Shown here piece after piece: positions 19,688 through 30,014 of a stretch of DNA of 64,000 bases. A program made the position numbers and the translations under genes. The stretch comes from an uncultured Paracoccaceae bacterium (GTDB lineage: Bacteria; Pseudomonadota; Alphaproteobacteria; Rhodobacterales; Rhodobacteraceae), in the NCBI GenBank assembly GCA_947500005.1, contig CANMQJ010000001.1, positions 1 through 64,000 of the forward strand, given 5' to 3'. Numbering within the stretch: the first letter of the stretch is position 1; every line of letters begins with the position of its first letter. A model generated the notes under the pieces. It was not told where the DNA came from. It did not search any database and saw only the letters and a program-made list of their open reading frames with translations.

Positions 19688-20224
19688 ATGAGCGATCCCG
19701 CCTTCGAATATGCCCCGATCGGACTGGTTGAGCTGGAGAACCGCATAATCCGGCGCTGCAATCACCATTTCGCGCTTATGTTCGGCGGTGCCGAGGGCGA
19801 CTATCATGGGCTGCCGCTTATGCAACTTTATCCGTCGCTTGCCGATTTCGAACGGATCGGAGCGCACTGGCTGGAAGTGATGCGCGAAACCGACACCTAT
19901 TCCGACGAACGCGTGATGCGCCGACGCGACGGCACCCTTTTCTGGTGTCGTGCGCGGGGCAGGTCGCTGACGCCCGAGGATCCTTTCCGGCATGGCATCT
20001 GGAGCTTTTCGGATATTTCCGAGGAACGCCCCCTCGTGGAATTGACGCCTCGCGAACGTGACGTCGCGATACTGTCCTGCCGGGGCCTCTCGGCCAAGGA
20101 GATAGGGGTTGAACTGGGCCTGTCCTATCGGACGATCGAGGCACATCGCGCCCGCCTGCTGGACAAGTTCGGAGCGCGCAAGTTGCCGGAACTGGTGGCA
20201 AAACTCTCGGGAATGCCACTCTGA
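19688..20224 (+). CDS. PAS domain-containing LuxR-type HTH regulator
   Basis: PAS-like N-terminus, then LTPRERDVAILSCRGLSAKEIGVELGLSYRTIEAHRARLLDKFGARKLPELV. Confidence 0.85.
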   Translation: MSDPAFEYAPIGLVELENRIIRRCNHHFALMFGGAEGDYHGLPLMQLYPSLADFERIGAHWLEVMRETDTYSDERVMRRRDGTLFWCRARGRSLTPEDPFRHGIWSFSDISEERPLVELTPRERDVAILSCRGLSAKEIGVELGLSYRTIEAHRARLLDKFGARKLPELVAKLSGMPL

Positions 20225-20372
20225 TCCGCGGCAAGGGTGGTATCTCTCGTAAACCCTCCCATTTGAGGATACGGAGAACGGCGCTTTTCATGGCCCGGGC
20301 GATGGCCTATAACGCCGCGTAATTTCGAGGCCCGGACAGCAACAGGGCCAGGGGAACCGTCGAGGACACTCA

Positions 20373-20858
20373 ATGACAGAAAGCAGACACGAAGCGGATG
20401 TCGCGTTCATCAAGGCGCTGGCGGAGCTTTTGCGGGAAAACGACCTGACGGAATTGCAGGTCAAGCGGGAATACGGCGAGGAAGACAGCCTGAACGTTCG
20501 CGTCAGCAGAACCGTCGCCCTCCCTCCTGCCCCGGCCCAGGTCGCGGCCCCCGCTCCGGCGCCTGCGCCCGCTCCGACCGCCGCGACAGCGCCCGCGGCA
20601 ACGCCCGAGGACCCGGCCAGTCATCCCGGAGCGGTCACTTCTCCCATGGTGGGCACGGTCTACATGCAGGCAGAACCGGGCGCAGCACCCTTCATCAGCG
20701 TCGGCGCACCTGTTTCCGAGGGCGATACGCTGCTGATCGTCGAGGCGATGAAGACAATGAACCACATTCACGCGCCAAAATCCGGAACGGTAAAGCGGAT
20801 CCTGGTCGAGGATGGTGCAGCCGTCGAATACGGCTCTCCCCTCGTCATAATCGAATAA
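20373..20858 (+). CDS. accB: acetyl-CoA carboxylase biotin carboxyl carrier protein
   Basis: C-terminal [39 protein letters not shown]; Ala/Pro linker; followed by accC. Confidence 0.95.
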   Translation: MTESRHEADVAFIKALAELLRENDLTELQVKREYGEEDSLNVRVSRTVALPPAPAQVAAPAPAPAPAPTAATAPAATPEDPASHPGAVTSPMVGTVYMQAEPGAAPFISVGAPVSEGDTLLIVEAMKTMNHIHAPKSGTVKRILVEDGAAVEYGSPLVIIE

Positions 20859-20868
20859 GGCGGGGATA

Positions 20869-22218
20869 ATGTTCGACAAGATCCTGATTGCCAACCGGGG
20901 CGAGATCGCTCTGCGCGTCATCCGCGCCGCGCGCGAGATGGGTATCGCGACGGTCGCGGTGCATTCGACCGCGGATGCCGATGCGATGCATGTACGCATG
21001 GCCGACGAATCCGTGTGCATCGGACCGGCGCCCAGCACACAGAGTTATCTCTCGGTGCCCGCGATCATTTCCGCCTGCGAGGTCACGGGCGCGCAGGCGA
21101 TCCATCCGGGTTACGGCTTCCTCTCCGAGAATGCGGCCTTCGTGCAGATCGTCGAGGATCACGGCATCTCCTTCATCGGTCCGCGGGCCGAACATATCCG
21201 TGTCATGGGCGACAAGATCACCGCCAAGGACACGATGAAGGAGCTGGGCGTGCCTTGTGTCCCGGGATCCGATGGCGGCGTGCCGGATCTGGAAACCGCG
21301 AAGAAGATCGGGGACGAGATCGGCTATCCCGTCATCATCAAGGCCACTGCCGGGGGCGGCGGGCGCGGCATGAAGGTCGCGAAAACCGCCGCCGAGATTG
21401 AACGCGCCTTTTACACCGCCCGGTCCGAAGGCAAGGCCGCCTTCGGCAATGACGAGGTCTATATCGAGAAATACCTCACTACCCCGCGCCATATCGAGAT
21501 CCAGGTCTTTGGCGATGGCAAGGGCAGTGCAGTGCACCTGGGCGAGCGTGACTGCTCCCTCCAACGACGCCACCAGAAAGTCTTCGAGGAAGCGCCCGGC
21601 CCCTCTATCTCGGCCGAGGAACGCGCCGAGATCGGCCGTATCTGTGCCGAGGCCGTGGCCAAGATCCAGTATGCCGGCGCCGGTACAATCGAATTCCTGT
21701 ACGAAAACGGCGAGTTCTATTTCATCGAGATGAACACCCGTCTTCAGGTCGAGCACCCCGTGACCGAAGGCATCTTCGGCGTCGATCTCGTTCGCGAACA
21801 GATCCGGGTCGCGGCCGGTTTGCCGATGTCGTTCTCGCAGGACGACCTCAAGATCAACGGGCATGCAATCGAGGTCCGGATCAACGCCGAAAAACTTCCC
21901 AACTTCTCTCCCTGCCCCGGCCGCATCTCGGCCTTCCATGCCCCGGGCGGGCTGGGTGTGCGGATGGATTCGGCCCTGTATGACGGGTACACGATTCCTC
22001 CGTATTACGACTCTCTCATCGGGAAGCTGATCGTTCATGGTCGTGACCGCGCCGAGGCGCTGGCACGTCTGCAACGCGCCTTGGGAGAGTTGATCGTCGA
22101 CGGCGTGGACACGACCATTCCGCTTTTCCACGCATTGCTACAGGAACCTGACATCCTTCGCGGCACCTACAACATCCACTGGCTGGAGCGTTGGCTTGAG
22201 GAGAACATGGGTCAGTGA
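20869..22218 (+). CDS. accC: acetyl-CoA carboxylase biotin carboxylase subunit
   Basis: [42 protein letters not shown] ... [16 protein letters not shown]. Confidence 0.96.
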   Translation: MFDKILIANRGEIALRVIRAAREMGIATVAVHSTADADAMHVRMADESVCIGPAPSTQSYLSVPAIISACEVTGAQAIHPGYGFLSENAAFVQIVEDHGISFIGPRAEHIRVMGDKITAKDTMKELGVPCVPGSDGGVPDLETAKKIGDEIGYPVIIKATAGGGGRGMKVAKTAAEIERAFYTARSEGKAAFGNDEVYIEKYLTTPRHIEIQVFGDGKGSAVHLGERDCSLQRRHQKVFEEAPGPSISAEERAEIGRICAEAVAKIQYAGAGTIEFLYENGEFYFIEMNTRLQVEHPVTEGIFGVDLVREQIRVAAGLPMSFSQDDLKINGHAIEVRINAEKLPNFSPCPGRISAFHAPGGLGVRMDSALYDGYTIPPYYDSLIGKLIVHGRDRAEALARLQRALGELIVDGVDTTIPLFHALLQEPDILRGTYNIHWLERWLEENMGQ

Positions 22219-22874
22219 CGAAGGTCGGGGAGGCTGAGAGTTTGAGCCTCACCCCCGACCTTCTGCTGCGTGCTTACGCGGTGGGCATCTTTCCTATGGC
22301 AGAACACAGGGACGACCCCGAGATATTTTGGGTCGACCCGCAACGCAGGGGCGTCATGCCTCTTGACGGTTTCCACATATCGCGTTCCCTCGCGCGGCGG
22401 ATGCGACGTGGCGGTTTCGATGTCACGATCAACCGCGACTTCGCCAGCGTTCTGGATGGCTGCGCGGACCGCACCGAAACCTGGATAAATGAAGAGCTGC
22501 GTGCCCATTACCTGGCGCTGCACAACGCCGGACACGCACAGTCGCTGGAAGTCTGGGACAGTGACCGATTGATCGGAGGCGTCTATGGGGTCACTCTGGG
22601 CGCTGCTTTCTTTGGCGAAAGCATGTTCTCACGTCGCACCGACGCATCGAAGATCGCGCTCGCCTATCTGGTGGATCGCCTGCGCGAGACCGGTTTCACG
22701 CTGTTCGACACGCAGTTCCTGACACCGCATCTCGCTTCACTCGGTGCGGTCGAAATTTCCCGCGGAGAATATCATCGCGCCTTGGAAAAGGCACTCGCGC
22801 AGCCGGCAGAGTTCACACGCCCCCTCCACCAGAGGGCTCAGGACGTGATACAGCGGATCACCCAGACATCGTAG
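22215..22874 (+). CDS. aat: leucyl/phenylalanyl-tRNA-protein transferase
   Basis: [65 protein letters not shown] ... [20 protein letters not shown]. Confidence 0.95.
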   Translation: MTKVGEAESLSLTPDLLLRAYAVGIFPMAEHRDDPEIFWVDPQRRGVMPLDGFHISRSLARRMRRGGFDVTINRDFASVLDGCADRTETWINEELRAHYLALHNAGHAQSLEVWDSDRLIGGVYGVTLGAAFFGESMFSRRTDASKIALAYLVDRLRETGFTLFDTQFLTPHLASLGAVEISRGEYHRALEKALAQPAEFTRPLHQRAQDVIQRITQTS

Positions 22875-23203
22875 CGGGAATGATCCAGCGCATTGAGCGC
22901 CGGGGACGAGGCAATCATCCAGCCATCGAACAGCGCCTGCCGCTCGTCCCGTTCCCAGATCGTCAGATAGGCAAAGGCATCGCCGGTCGGGTTGTCGACC
23001 GGGTAACGACAATCTCCCAGCGCCACGTCAAGGCCGAACACCTCGGCCGTTTCGCCGTTGAGAATGCGAAGATCGACGGAACGCCCATTCACCTTATCAA
23101 GGCCGCGCAAAACCGCGCCCGGCGCCGAGGTGACCGGTTCATCTTGCTGCGCCGTGGCGATGCCGGCGGTCAACCCGAGAAGAAGTGCAAGGGCCCGGAT
23201 CAT
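22838..23203 (-). CDS. DUF2155 domain-containing protein
   Basis: Signal peptide then [56 protein letters not shown] ... [16 protein letters not shown]. Confidence 0.88.
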   Translation of the reverse strand: MIRALALLLGLTAGIATAQQDEPVTSAPGAVLRGLDKVNGRSVDLRILNGETAEVFGLDVALGDCRYPVDNPTGDAFAYLTIWERDERQALFDGWMIASSPALNALDHSRYDVWVIRCITS

Positions 23204-23655
23204 CCGTCTCCCCCATCTCCTGCAACGAATTTAACCAGAAGCGAAATAAGGCTGACCGCGCCCTGCGTATCGGCAACCTGATCGCCTGGTTCGAAGTAGA
23301 AAGGCGAACCGCCGGGCATGACCTCGACGAAGTTTCCGCCGAGGAGCCCTTCGGAGGACACGATTACAGCGCTGTCATCGGGGATCAGCACTCCCTCGGC
23401 GACCGAAAATCGCGTGTCGGCGCGATAGGTCTCGGGGTTCAGGGTCACACCTGTCACCGACCCGATCTTGACCCCCGCTAGGCGCACATCGGTGCCTACA
23501 TTAACCCCTTCAAGGGAACGGAAGGATGCGCCAAGCTCGTAGCCCGACGCGGCACGGGAGAAGCCTGTAGACTGTCCGGCGTAGACCCCAAAGGCTATCG
23601 CGGCCGCAAGGACCGCACCGCCCACCAGGATCTCGGTGGTGGAATGCGTGCTCAT
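23200..23655 (-). CDS. mlaD: MlaD-family outer membrane lipid asymmetry maintenance protein
   Basis: Single N-terminal TM, YELGASFRSLEGVNVGTDVRLAGVKIGSVTGVTLNPETYRADTRFSV, VIVSSEGLLGGNFVEVMPGG. Confidence 0.88.
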   Translation of the reverse strand: MSTHSTTEILVGGAVLAAAIAFGVYAGQSTGFSRAASGYELGASFRSLEGVNVGTDVRLAGVKIGSVTGVTLNPETYRADTRFSVAEGVLIPDDSAVIVSSEGLLGGNFVEVMPGGSPFYFEPGDQVADTQGAVSLISLLVKFVAGDGGDG

Positions 23656-23661
23656 CTGTTC

Positions 23662-24045
23662 CTACTCGGGGCTCCAGGCCTCGTAATCGCGGCGCTCGAC
23701 CGGTTCGGGGCGACGTAGCGAACCTGCGGGGGCATAGGCCAGTGTTGTGCCTGTCAGGTTCTCGACATGCGGCTTTTCCCAGGTCTTGCGCGGCAACGGC
23801 TTTTCCGATGGCGGCTCGTCCCAGGTGCGGTGCAGCCAGCCGTGCCATGAAGGATCGACGCGGCTTGCCTCTGCCTCTCCGTTGAAGATGACCCAGCGCT
23901 TGCTGTCATCGGCGGTCCTGTAAAAGACGTTGCCCTGATCGTCCTCGCCCACCTTGATCCCCTTGCGCGAGGTATAGATGCGCGTGTTGAGGGTCGACCC
24001 GTTCCACCAGGTGACGGCTTGCAGCAAAGTGTTCAGGATGCCCAT
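23662..24045 (-). CDS. NDUFA12-family NADH:ubiquinone oxidoreductase accessory subunit
   Basis: [81 protein letters not shown]; start trimmed to 24045. Confidence 0.9.
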   Translation of the reverse strand: MGILNTLLQAVTWWNGSTLNTRIYTSRKGIKVGEDDQGNVFYRTADDSKRWVIFNGEAEASRVDPSWHGWLHRTWDEPPSEKPLPRKTWEKPHVENLTGTTLAYAPAGSLRRPEPVERRDYEAWSPE

Positions 24046-24134
24046 CAGGTTCCTCCGGCCATTCGTTGGATGCAGGTATGGCGCAAAGACCCGCCAAGGT
24101 CCAGTGGCCGCGCAAGGGACATCGGCGCGCAGGC

Positions 24135-24494
24135 TCATTCCCGCGCGAGCGCGGTGACCTCGATCTCGATGCGGTATCTGGGATCGATCAGACCGCATTC
24201 GATCATGGTCGCGGCGGGTGGGTTCCCGGCGAACGTCTCGGCGAGGATCGGCCAGCACGGTTCGAACTCTGCCCGGTCCGGGAGCATGTAGGTCACGCGA
24301 ACGACATCCGCGAACGACGCTCCGGCCTCTTCCAGGGCGGACCCGATGATGGCCAGGGCAGAACGGCATTGCTCCACGACAGTCTCACCCTGCCCGACCG
24401 TTCCGGCGACATGCACGAAACCGCCCGCCACCACGGCACGGCAATAGCCGACCTGGGGCTCGAATTCCCCGCCCGAAGAAATGCGCTTCATCAC
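24135..24494 (-). CDS. RidA family protein
   Basis: [19 protein letters not shown] ... [22 protein letters not shown] ... [24 protein letters not shown]. Confidence 0.88.
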   Translation of the reverse strand: MMKRISSGGEFEPQVGYCRAVVAGGFVHVAGTVGQGETVVEQCRSALAIIGSALEEAGASFADVVRVTYMLPDRAEFEPCWPILAETFAGNPPAATMIECGLIDPRYRIEIEVTALARE

Positions 24495-24510
24495 AACCTC
24501 CTTGAAACGT

Positions 24511-24539
24511 GAAACGGCGCGGGTTTGCCGCGCCGTTTC
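24511..24539 (-). terminator. hairpin (12-bp stem) downstream of clpX
   Basis: GAAACGGCGCGG-GTTTG-CCGCGCCGTTTC perfect inverted repeat between the clpX stop and the ridA start. Confidence 0.75.
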
Positions 24540-24560
24540 GAATTCCGGATATGCCTGTGC

Positions 24561-25829
24561 TCACCCTGCTGTTGCAGGTTCCTTTTCAGCATCGGCATAG
24601 ATGATCAGCGGCTGCGCGTCCGAGGTCACCGCCTCTTCGTTCACCACCACCTTGGTAACGTTCTTCAGCCCTGGCAATTCGAACATCGTGTCGAGCAGGA
24701 TGTCCTCCATGATCGACCGCAGGCCGCGCGCACCCGTCTTGCGCTCGATCGCCCGCTTGGCGATCGCTTTCAACGCGTCCTCGGTGAAATCAAGCTCGGC
24801 ATCCTCCAGTTCGAAGAGCCGCTGATACTGCTTGACCAGTGCGTTCTTGGGCAAGGTCAGGATGGTGACCAACGCCTCCTCGTCCAGATCCTCGAGCGTC
24901 GCCAGAACCGGCAGACGACCGACGAATTCCGGGATGAGCCCGAATTTCAGCAGATCCTCGGGCTCCAGCTCGCGGAACAATTCGCCCACGTTGCGCTCGT
25001 CCTTGTCGCGCACATCGGCACCGAAACCCATGGCCGAGCCCTTGCCGCGCTGCGCGATGATACGGTCCAGCCCGGCAAATGCGCCACCGCAGATGAACAG
25101 GATATTCGTGGTATCCACCTGCAGGAACTCCTGCTGCGGATGCTTGCGCCCGCCCTGCGGGGGAACGCTGGCCACCGTTCCCTCCATCAGCTTCAACAGA
25201 GCCTGCTGCACGCCTTCGCCCGACACGTCGCGGGTGATCGAGGGGTTCTCCGACTTGCGGGTGATCTTGTCGACCTCGTCGATGTAGACGATGCCGCGCT
25301 GCGCCTTTTCGACGTTGTATTCGCTGGACTGAAGCAGCTTGAGGATGATGTTCTCGACATCCTCGCCAACATAACCTGCTTCGGTCAGGGTCGTGGCGTC
25401 GGCCATCGTGAACGGAACGTCCAGAATCCGCGCCAAGGTCTGCGCCAGCAGCGTCTTGCCGCAGCCGGTGGGGCCAATCAGCAGGATGTTCGACTTGGCC
25501 AGTTCGATATCCCCGCCAGCCTTCTGCGCATGGTTCAGGCGCTTGTAGTGGTTGTGCACAGCGACCGAAAGAACGCGCTTGGCCGTGGACTGGCCAATCA
25601 CGTAATCGTCCAGCACGTCGCAGATATCCTTGGGGGTCGGGACACCGTCGGTGGCCTTCAGCCCGCTCGCCTTGGTCTCTTCGCGGATGATGTCCATGCA
25701 GAGTTCGACGCACTCGTCACAGATGAACACCGTCGGGCCCGCAATGAGCTTGCGCACCTCGTGCTGACTCTTCCCGCAAAAGCTGCAGTAGAGGGTGTTC
25801 TTGCTGTCTCCGCCTGAATTCGTTGCCAT
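24561..25829 (-). CDS. clpX: ATP-dependent Clp protease ATP-binding subunit ClpX
   Basis: [31 protein letters not shown] zinc finger; [25 protein letters not shown]. Confidence 0.98.
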   Translation of the reverse strand: MATNSGGDSKNTLYCSFCGKSQHEVRKLIAGPTVFICDECVELCMDIIREETKASGLKATDGVPTPKDICDVLDDYVIGQSTAKRVLSVAVHNHYKRLNHAQKAGGDIELAKSNILLIGPTGCGKTLLAQTLARILDVPFTMADATTLTEAGYVGEDVENIILKLLQSSEYNVEKAQRGIVYIDEVDKITRKSENPSITRDVSGEGVQQALLKLMEGTVASVPPQGGRKHPQQEFLQVDTTNILFICGGAFAGLDRIIAQRGKGSAMGFGADVRDKDERNVGELFRELEPEDLLKFGLIPEFVGRLPVLATLEDLDEEALVTILTLPKNALVKQYQRLFELEDAELDFTEDALKAIAKRAIERKTGARGLRSIMEDILLDTMFELPGLKNVTKVVVNEEAVTSDAQPLIIYADAEKEPATAG

Positions 25830-25983
25830 GATCTACCTTTCCGGCTCCGTCCGGTCCGGGCCCGCGGTCGGGCCACGCTTTCTTGCCGCCTGTTCCGGGC
25901 AGCTTAGGCCAGCTATCCGACCTCTACAATCGCAAATTCCGGAGCGGCGTGAAAGGGCCGCAGCCCAGTCCGCCGTGCCGAGA

Positions 25984-26616
25984 TCACGCCTCGGCATCGT
26001 CTCCCTTGCCCCGGTTCTCGACGATCTCGTCGATATGGCCCCACTCCTTGGCCTCTTCGGGACTCATGAAATAATCACGCTCCAGCGCTTTTTCGATGGC
26101 CTTCTTGGTCTGGCCGGTATGCTTCACGTAAATGTCATACAGCCGGTCGCGCAGTTTCTGAACCTCGTTGGCATGGATCATGATGTCACTGGTCTGGCCC
26201 TGGAAGCCGCCCGAGGGCTGGTGGACCATAATCCGGCTGTTGGGAAGCGAAAAGCGCATGCCCGGCTCGCCCCCGACCAGTAGAAGGGAGCCCATCGACG
26301 CCGCTTGTCCGATCACCAGGGTCGAGCATTTCGGCTTGATATACTGCATCGTGTCGTAGATCGACAGCCCGCTGGTGACGACGCCGCCGGGGCTGTTGAT
26401 GTAGATCGAGATTTCCTTCTTGGGGTTTTCCGCCTCGAGATGCAGCAGCTGGGCGACGATCAGGTGACTCATCCCGTCGTGGATCGGACCGTTGATGAAC
26501 ACGATCCGCTCCTTGAGAAGGCGTGAAAAGATGTCGTAGGCCCGTTCCCCGCGGCTGGTCTGCTCGACGACCATGGGGACAAGGGTGTTCATGTAGGTGT
26601 CAACTGGATCGAACAT
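25984..26616 (-). CDS. clpP: ATP-dependent Clp protease proteolytic subunit
   Basis: [34 protein letters not shown] ... [39 protein letters not shown]. Confidence 0.98.
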   Translation of the reverse strand: MFDPVDTYMNTLVPMVVEQTSRGERAYDIFSRLLKERIVFINGPIHDGMSHLIVAQLLHLEAENPKKEISIYINSPGGVVTSGLSIYDTMQYIKPKCSTLVIGQAASMGSLLLVGGEPGMRFSLPNSRIMVHQPSGGFQGQTSDIMIHANEVQKLRDRLYDIYVKHTGQTKKAIEKALERDYFMSPEEAKEWGHIDEIVENRGKGDDAEA

Positions 26617-26745
26617 ATAGGCTGCCTGCTCTTCTGGATGGATCGGGAGGATACCCGGAAATGGATTACCAGAGTCTTAGTGTTGCCTCGGGGGGGCTGC
26701 AAGGGCAGGCAGGTTCGGCCGGGTACCAATTTTTATGAAACAAAT

Positions 26746-26769
26746 ACCCCCGGCGCCCTGGCCGGGGGT
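26746..26769 (-). terminator. hairpin downstream of soxF (end of sox operon)
   Basis: ACCCCCGGC-GCCCTG-GCCGGGGGT, followed on the minus strand by ATTTGTTTCATAAAAATTGG. Confidence 0.75.
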
Positions 26770-26794
26770 CGAAGAGACTGAATCGTCGGGTCGT

Positions 26795-28057
26795 TCAGCC
26801 GAACATGTCCTGCGTGATGCCCGCATACCAGCCAATGCTTTCCTCGTAGGTGCGCGCACGCAGCTCGGCATCCTCGCCCGTCTGGCTGATGAACCCGTCC
26901 ACCTTGGCGATCTTTTCGGGCGTTGCCTCGTAGGTGGCCCCTACCTTCACTCCATCCTCGGTGGCGATCAGCGACCAGCAGGTGTTCGAGAACTTGGCCG
27001 GGAACATCTTGGAGCCGGTCAGCGCCGAGCGCACCGCCATCGCGGCGACCTTGGCCTGGCTGTTGGCCGAGAAGCCCGATTTCGGCATGTCCCCCTGCGA
27101 GGTGGCGTCGCCCAGAACATGCACATTCTCGTCGATCCGGCTTTGCATGCTGTTCCCATGCACCGGTGCCCAGTTATCCTCGGTCAAACCCGCCTCGTGG
27201 CAGATGTGCCCCGCTTTCATCGCCGGGATCACGTTGCAGACATCGACCTTGGTTTCTTCGCCGTCGATGCTCACGGTCATCGCTTGCGGGTCGACCTCGA
27301 CATTTCCGCCGCCGAAATCGGGCCCGATCCACTCGACCATCCCGTTGTAATGTTTGCCCCATCCTTCCTGGAACAGCGCCATTTTCGAAAAGGTGGATTT
27401 GGGGTCGGCCACGAGGATCTTGGCGGTCGGGTTCTTCTCTTTCAGGACATGAGCAACCATCGAGATCCGTTCATAGGGACCCGGCGGGCAGCGAAAGGGG
27501 TTGGGCGGCGCAATCATTGCGAAAACGCCGCCTTCGGGCATCGACTCGATCTGCGCCTTAAGCAGTTCGGATTGCGATCCCGCCTTGTAGGCATGGGGCA
27601 TCGCGTTCTGCGCGGTCACGTCCCAGCCGGGAACAGCCCCTTCGACAAAGTCGATTCCGGGTGACAGGACCAAGCGGTCATAACTCAAGGTATCGCCGCC
27701 GGCCAGACGCACGGTTCGCGCGTCACGGTCAATGCCCACCGCCCAATCGTGAACCACGTTGATCCCGTACTTGCTGGCCAGCGTGCCATAGCTGTGCGCG
27801 ATGCTCTCCAGCGTCCGGAACCCGCCAATGTAAAGGTTAGAGAAGAAGCACGTGTAATAGGTCCGTGTCGGCTCCACCAGCGTCACGTCAATGGCCCCGT
27901 CCGAGTCCTTGGCGATGTAGCGCGCGGCCGTGGCCCCGCCTGCGCCGCCACCAATGACCACGACACGCGGTCTGCCCTGCCCCAAAACCATCGGGGCGCT
28001 CAATGCGGCCGCGACGCCGACCCCGGCGCCAATGAAATTGCGTCTGTTCAGTGTCAT
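26795..28057 (-). CDS. soxF: SoxF, flavocytochrome c sulfide dehydrogenase-type flavoprotein
   Basis: Tat leader NRRNFIGAGVGVAAALSAPMV; PRVVVIGGGAGGATAARYI; TYYTCFFSNLYIGG; sox operon context. Confidence 0.92.
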   Translation of the reverse strand: MTLNRRNFIGAGVGVAAALSAPMVLGQGRPRVVVIGGGAGGATAARYIAKDSDGAIDVTLVEPTRTYYTCFFSNLYIGGFRTLESIAHSYGTLASKYGINVVHDWAVGIDRDARTVRLAGGDTLSYDRLVLSPGIDFVEGAVPGWDVTAQNAMPHAYKAGSQSELLKAQIESMPEGGVFAMIAPPNPFRCPPGPYERISMVAHVLKEKNPTAKILVADPKSTFSKMALFQEGWGKHYNGMVEWIGPDFGGGNVEVDPQAMTVSIDGEETKVDVCNVIPAMKAGHICHEAGLTEDNWAPVHGNSMQSRIDENVHVLGDATSQGDMPKSGFSANSQAKVAAMAVRSALTGSKMFPAKFSNTCWSLIATEDGVKVGATYEATPEKIAKVDGFISQTGEDAELRARTYEESIGWYAGITQDMFG

Positions 28058-28093
28058 TGTTGTCCTCCTGCCAAAGAAAAACGCGCCGGAGGG

Positions 28094-28801
28094 TCACTCC
28101 AGCGCGCCGAAATAAGCGGCCAAAGCGGCGATCTCTTCATCCGAAAGTCGCCCGGCCATCATCTGCATGACCGGGTGGGGCCTTATCTTCTGCTTATACG
28201 CATGCATCGCCAGCACGAAATCCTCCTCGTACCAACCAGTGATAACCGGGATCCCGTCATATTCGCCATCTGTCCGATGGCACGTGGTACATTCGGCCGC
28301 CAAATATTCACCGTAATCCGGATCGCCGACGATTGCCAAGACATCCGGCGCCAAACTCACTTCCTGAGGTAATGCCGTGGGCGCCGCTTCCGGAATGTCC
28401 CGAGGACTGGCCGAGAACTGCCGCAGATAGGCCAGGACGTCGCCGCGATCTTGCGCTTCGGCGAGTCCCGCAAACTCCATGTTGGTTCCGGAAACCAGGA
28501 GCTTGGGATTCGTGAGATAGGCATCGAGGTGCTCCAGATCCCACACCATGCCGTCGCGGCGCGCCCGTTCGATACCTTCGGAATAGTCGAAATCGTCAAA
28601 TTGCGCGACCTTGCGGTCGAAAATGTTGTTTAGATGCGGACCGATGCCGTGTTCGGCCCCTTCCCCAACCTGGTGGCACGCGGCGCAGACCTGAAAGAGT
28701 TCCTCGCCCCGCGCCGGGTCACCGATCCGAGCGGCGGTCTCTTCGGCCTGGGCCGCCGCCGCAACGGCAGCCCAAGCGATCAGTATGGCCCCCACCCCCC
28801 G
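28094..28801 (-). CDS. soxE: SoxE, diheme c-type cytochrome
   Basis: Two CxxCH motifs (CAACH, CTTCH), signal peptide, between soxD and soxF; start trimmed from 28834. Confidence 0.88.
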   Translation of the reverse strand, partial: RGVGAILIAWAAVAAAAQAEETAARIGDPARGEELFQVCAACHQVGEGAEHGIGPHLNNIFDRKVAQFDDFDYSEGIERARRDGMVWDLEHLDAYLTNPKLLVSGTNMEFAGLAEAQDRGDVLAYLRQFSASPRDIPEAAPTALPQEVSLAPDVLAIVGDPDYGEYLAAECTTCHRTDGEYDGIPVITGWYEEDFVLAMHAYKQKIRPHPVMQMMAGRLSDEEIAALAAYFGALE

Positions 28802-28805
28802 CATC

Positions 28806-30014
28806 TTACTGCGAGAAGCTCTGGAGGTAGGCAACGACGGCGTCGAGGTCCTCCTCCTTCTTCAATCCGGCAAAGGACATCTTGGTCCCTTTCATGTAGC
28901 CGCGCGGATCGGCCAGGAAGGCATGAAGTTCTTCCGGGGTCCAGACCAGCCCGCCTTCGGCCGCTTCTTCAAGCGCCTTGGAATACCGAAAATCATCGAT
29001 ATGCCCGGCGGGCGCACCGACCACGTTGTTCAGAACCGGCCCGGTGCGATTCTTGGCATCTTCGCCGACCTGATGACAGGCCTTGCACTTGCGGAAAACC
29101 TTTTCGCCCTCAGCGACGAGTTCCGGGTCGGGCGCAGCCGTCGCGGCAGCCGGGGTCGCCTCGACGCTGGCCTCTTCGATCTCTCCCTTCTGCGAGCCTG
29201 ACGCCACGGCGGCAGCTTCCTGCTGCTCTTCGGTTTCGGCCGATGCCTCCACCTCGGCGGTCTCGTCCTCGGGGGTCACGTCCAGAACGGCGGCTCGCAT
29301 CGTGATCTCGACGCTTTCCTTGCAGTTTTCCATGCAGGGCTCATCGGTCCAGAAATGCTTCTCGGCCGTTTCCCGGTCGTCCACGATGAAGCCTTCGGCG
29401 TTCGGCATCTCCACATCGAGGAAGTTCTCGTTGCTCAGGACGAAATCGTCATCCACCAGATCGTTGGAGTAAAGGATATAGGCCACGATGGCATAGGTTT
29501 CGTCGGCACTCAGGGACTGGGCATTGCCGAAAGGCATCGACCGATGGACATAGTCCCACGCCGTCGACAGATACGGCCAGTAAGACCCCACTGTCTTGAG
29601 CGGATCCTTCCGGTCAAGCGTGCCCTGACCACCGGCGAGCTTGGGCCAGTTGTCCCGCCCTTCGGCAAAATCGCCGTGACAGACGGCGCAATGCTCCGCA
29701 AAAAGCTCGTCACCGGTCCAGACATCGCCCGACCCCTCGGGCAGACCCGTGCCATCCGGGCTCACGTCGAGATCCCAGGCAGCGATTTCCTCGGGCAGCG
29801 CCGCACGACCCAGGCCGAACTTTGCGCCACCGGCTGCTTCTGCCTGCGCGTTGGCGGCCGCCACGAACAGGCTGTTCTCGGGTGCGACCCAGATGCTTGG
29901 ATTATCCGGGATCGGCTGTACGAAGTGATCGGCGAAATTCGCCGCCAGGGTCAGCACGGCGGCCACGCCAACCCCGGTTCCGACATAGAGCATGGAATTA
30001 GGAGACTTCGACAT
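28806..30014 (-). CDS. soxD: SoxD, sulfur dehydrogenase cytochrome subunit
   Basis: Two c-heme motifs (CAVCH, CKACH) joined by an acidic/Ala-rich linker; N-terminal anchor; next to soxC. Confidence 0.92.
   Translation of the reverse strand: MSKSPNSMLYVGTGVGVAAVLTLAANFADHFVQPIPDNPSIWVAPENSLFVAAANAQAEAAGGAKFGLGRAALPEEIAAWDLDVSPDGTGLPEGSGDVWTGDELFAEHCAVCHGDFAEGRDNWPKLAGGQGTLDRKDPLKTVGSYWPYLSTAWDYVHRSMPFGNAQSLSADETYAIVAYILYSNDLVDDDFVLSNENFLDVEMPNAEGFIVDDRETAEKHFWTDEPCMENCKESVEITMRAAVLDVTPEDETAEVEASAETEEQQEAAAVASGSQKGEIEEASVEATPAAATAAPDPELVAEGEKVFRKCKACHQVGEDAKNRTGPVLNNVVGAPAGHIDDFRYSKALEEAAEGGLVWTPEELHAFLADPRGYMKGTKMSFAGLKKEEDLDAVVAYLQSFSQ

Noticed and set aside
20520-20620. Repetitive CCGGCGCCTGCGCCCGCTCC stretch
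   Set aside because: It encodes the usual Ala/Pro linker of AccB.
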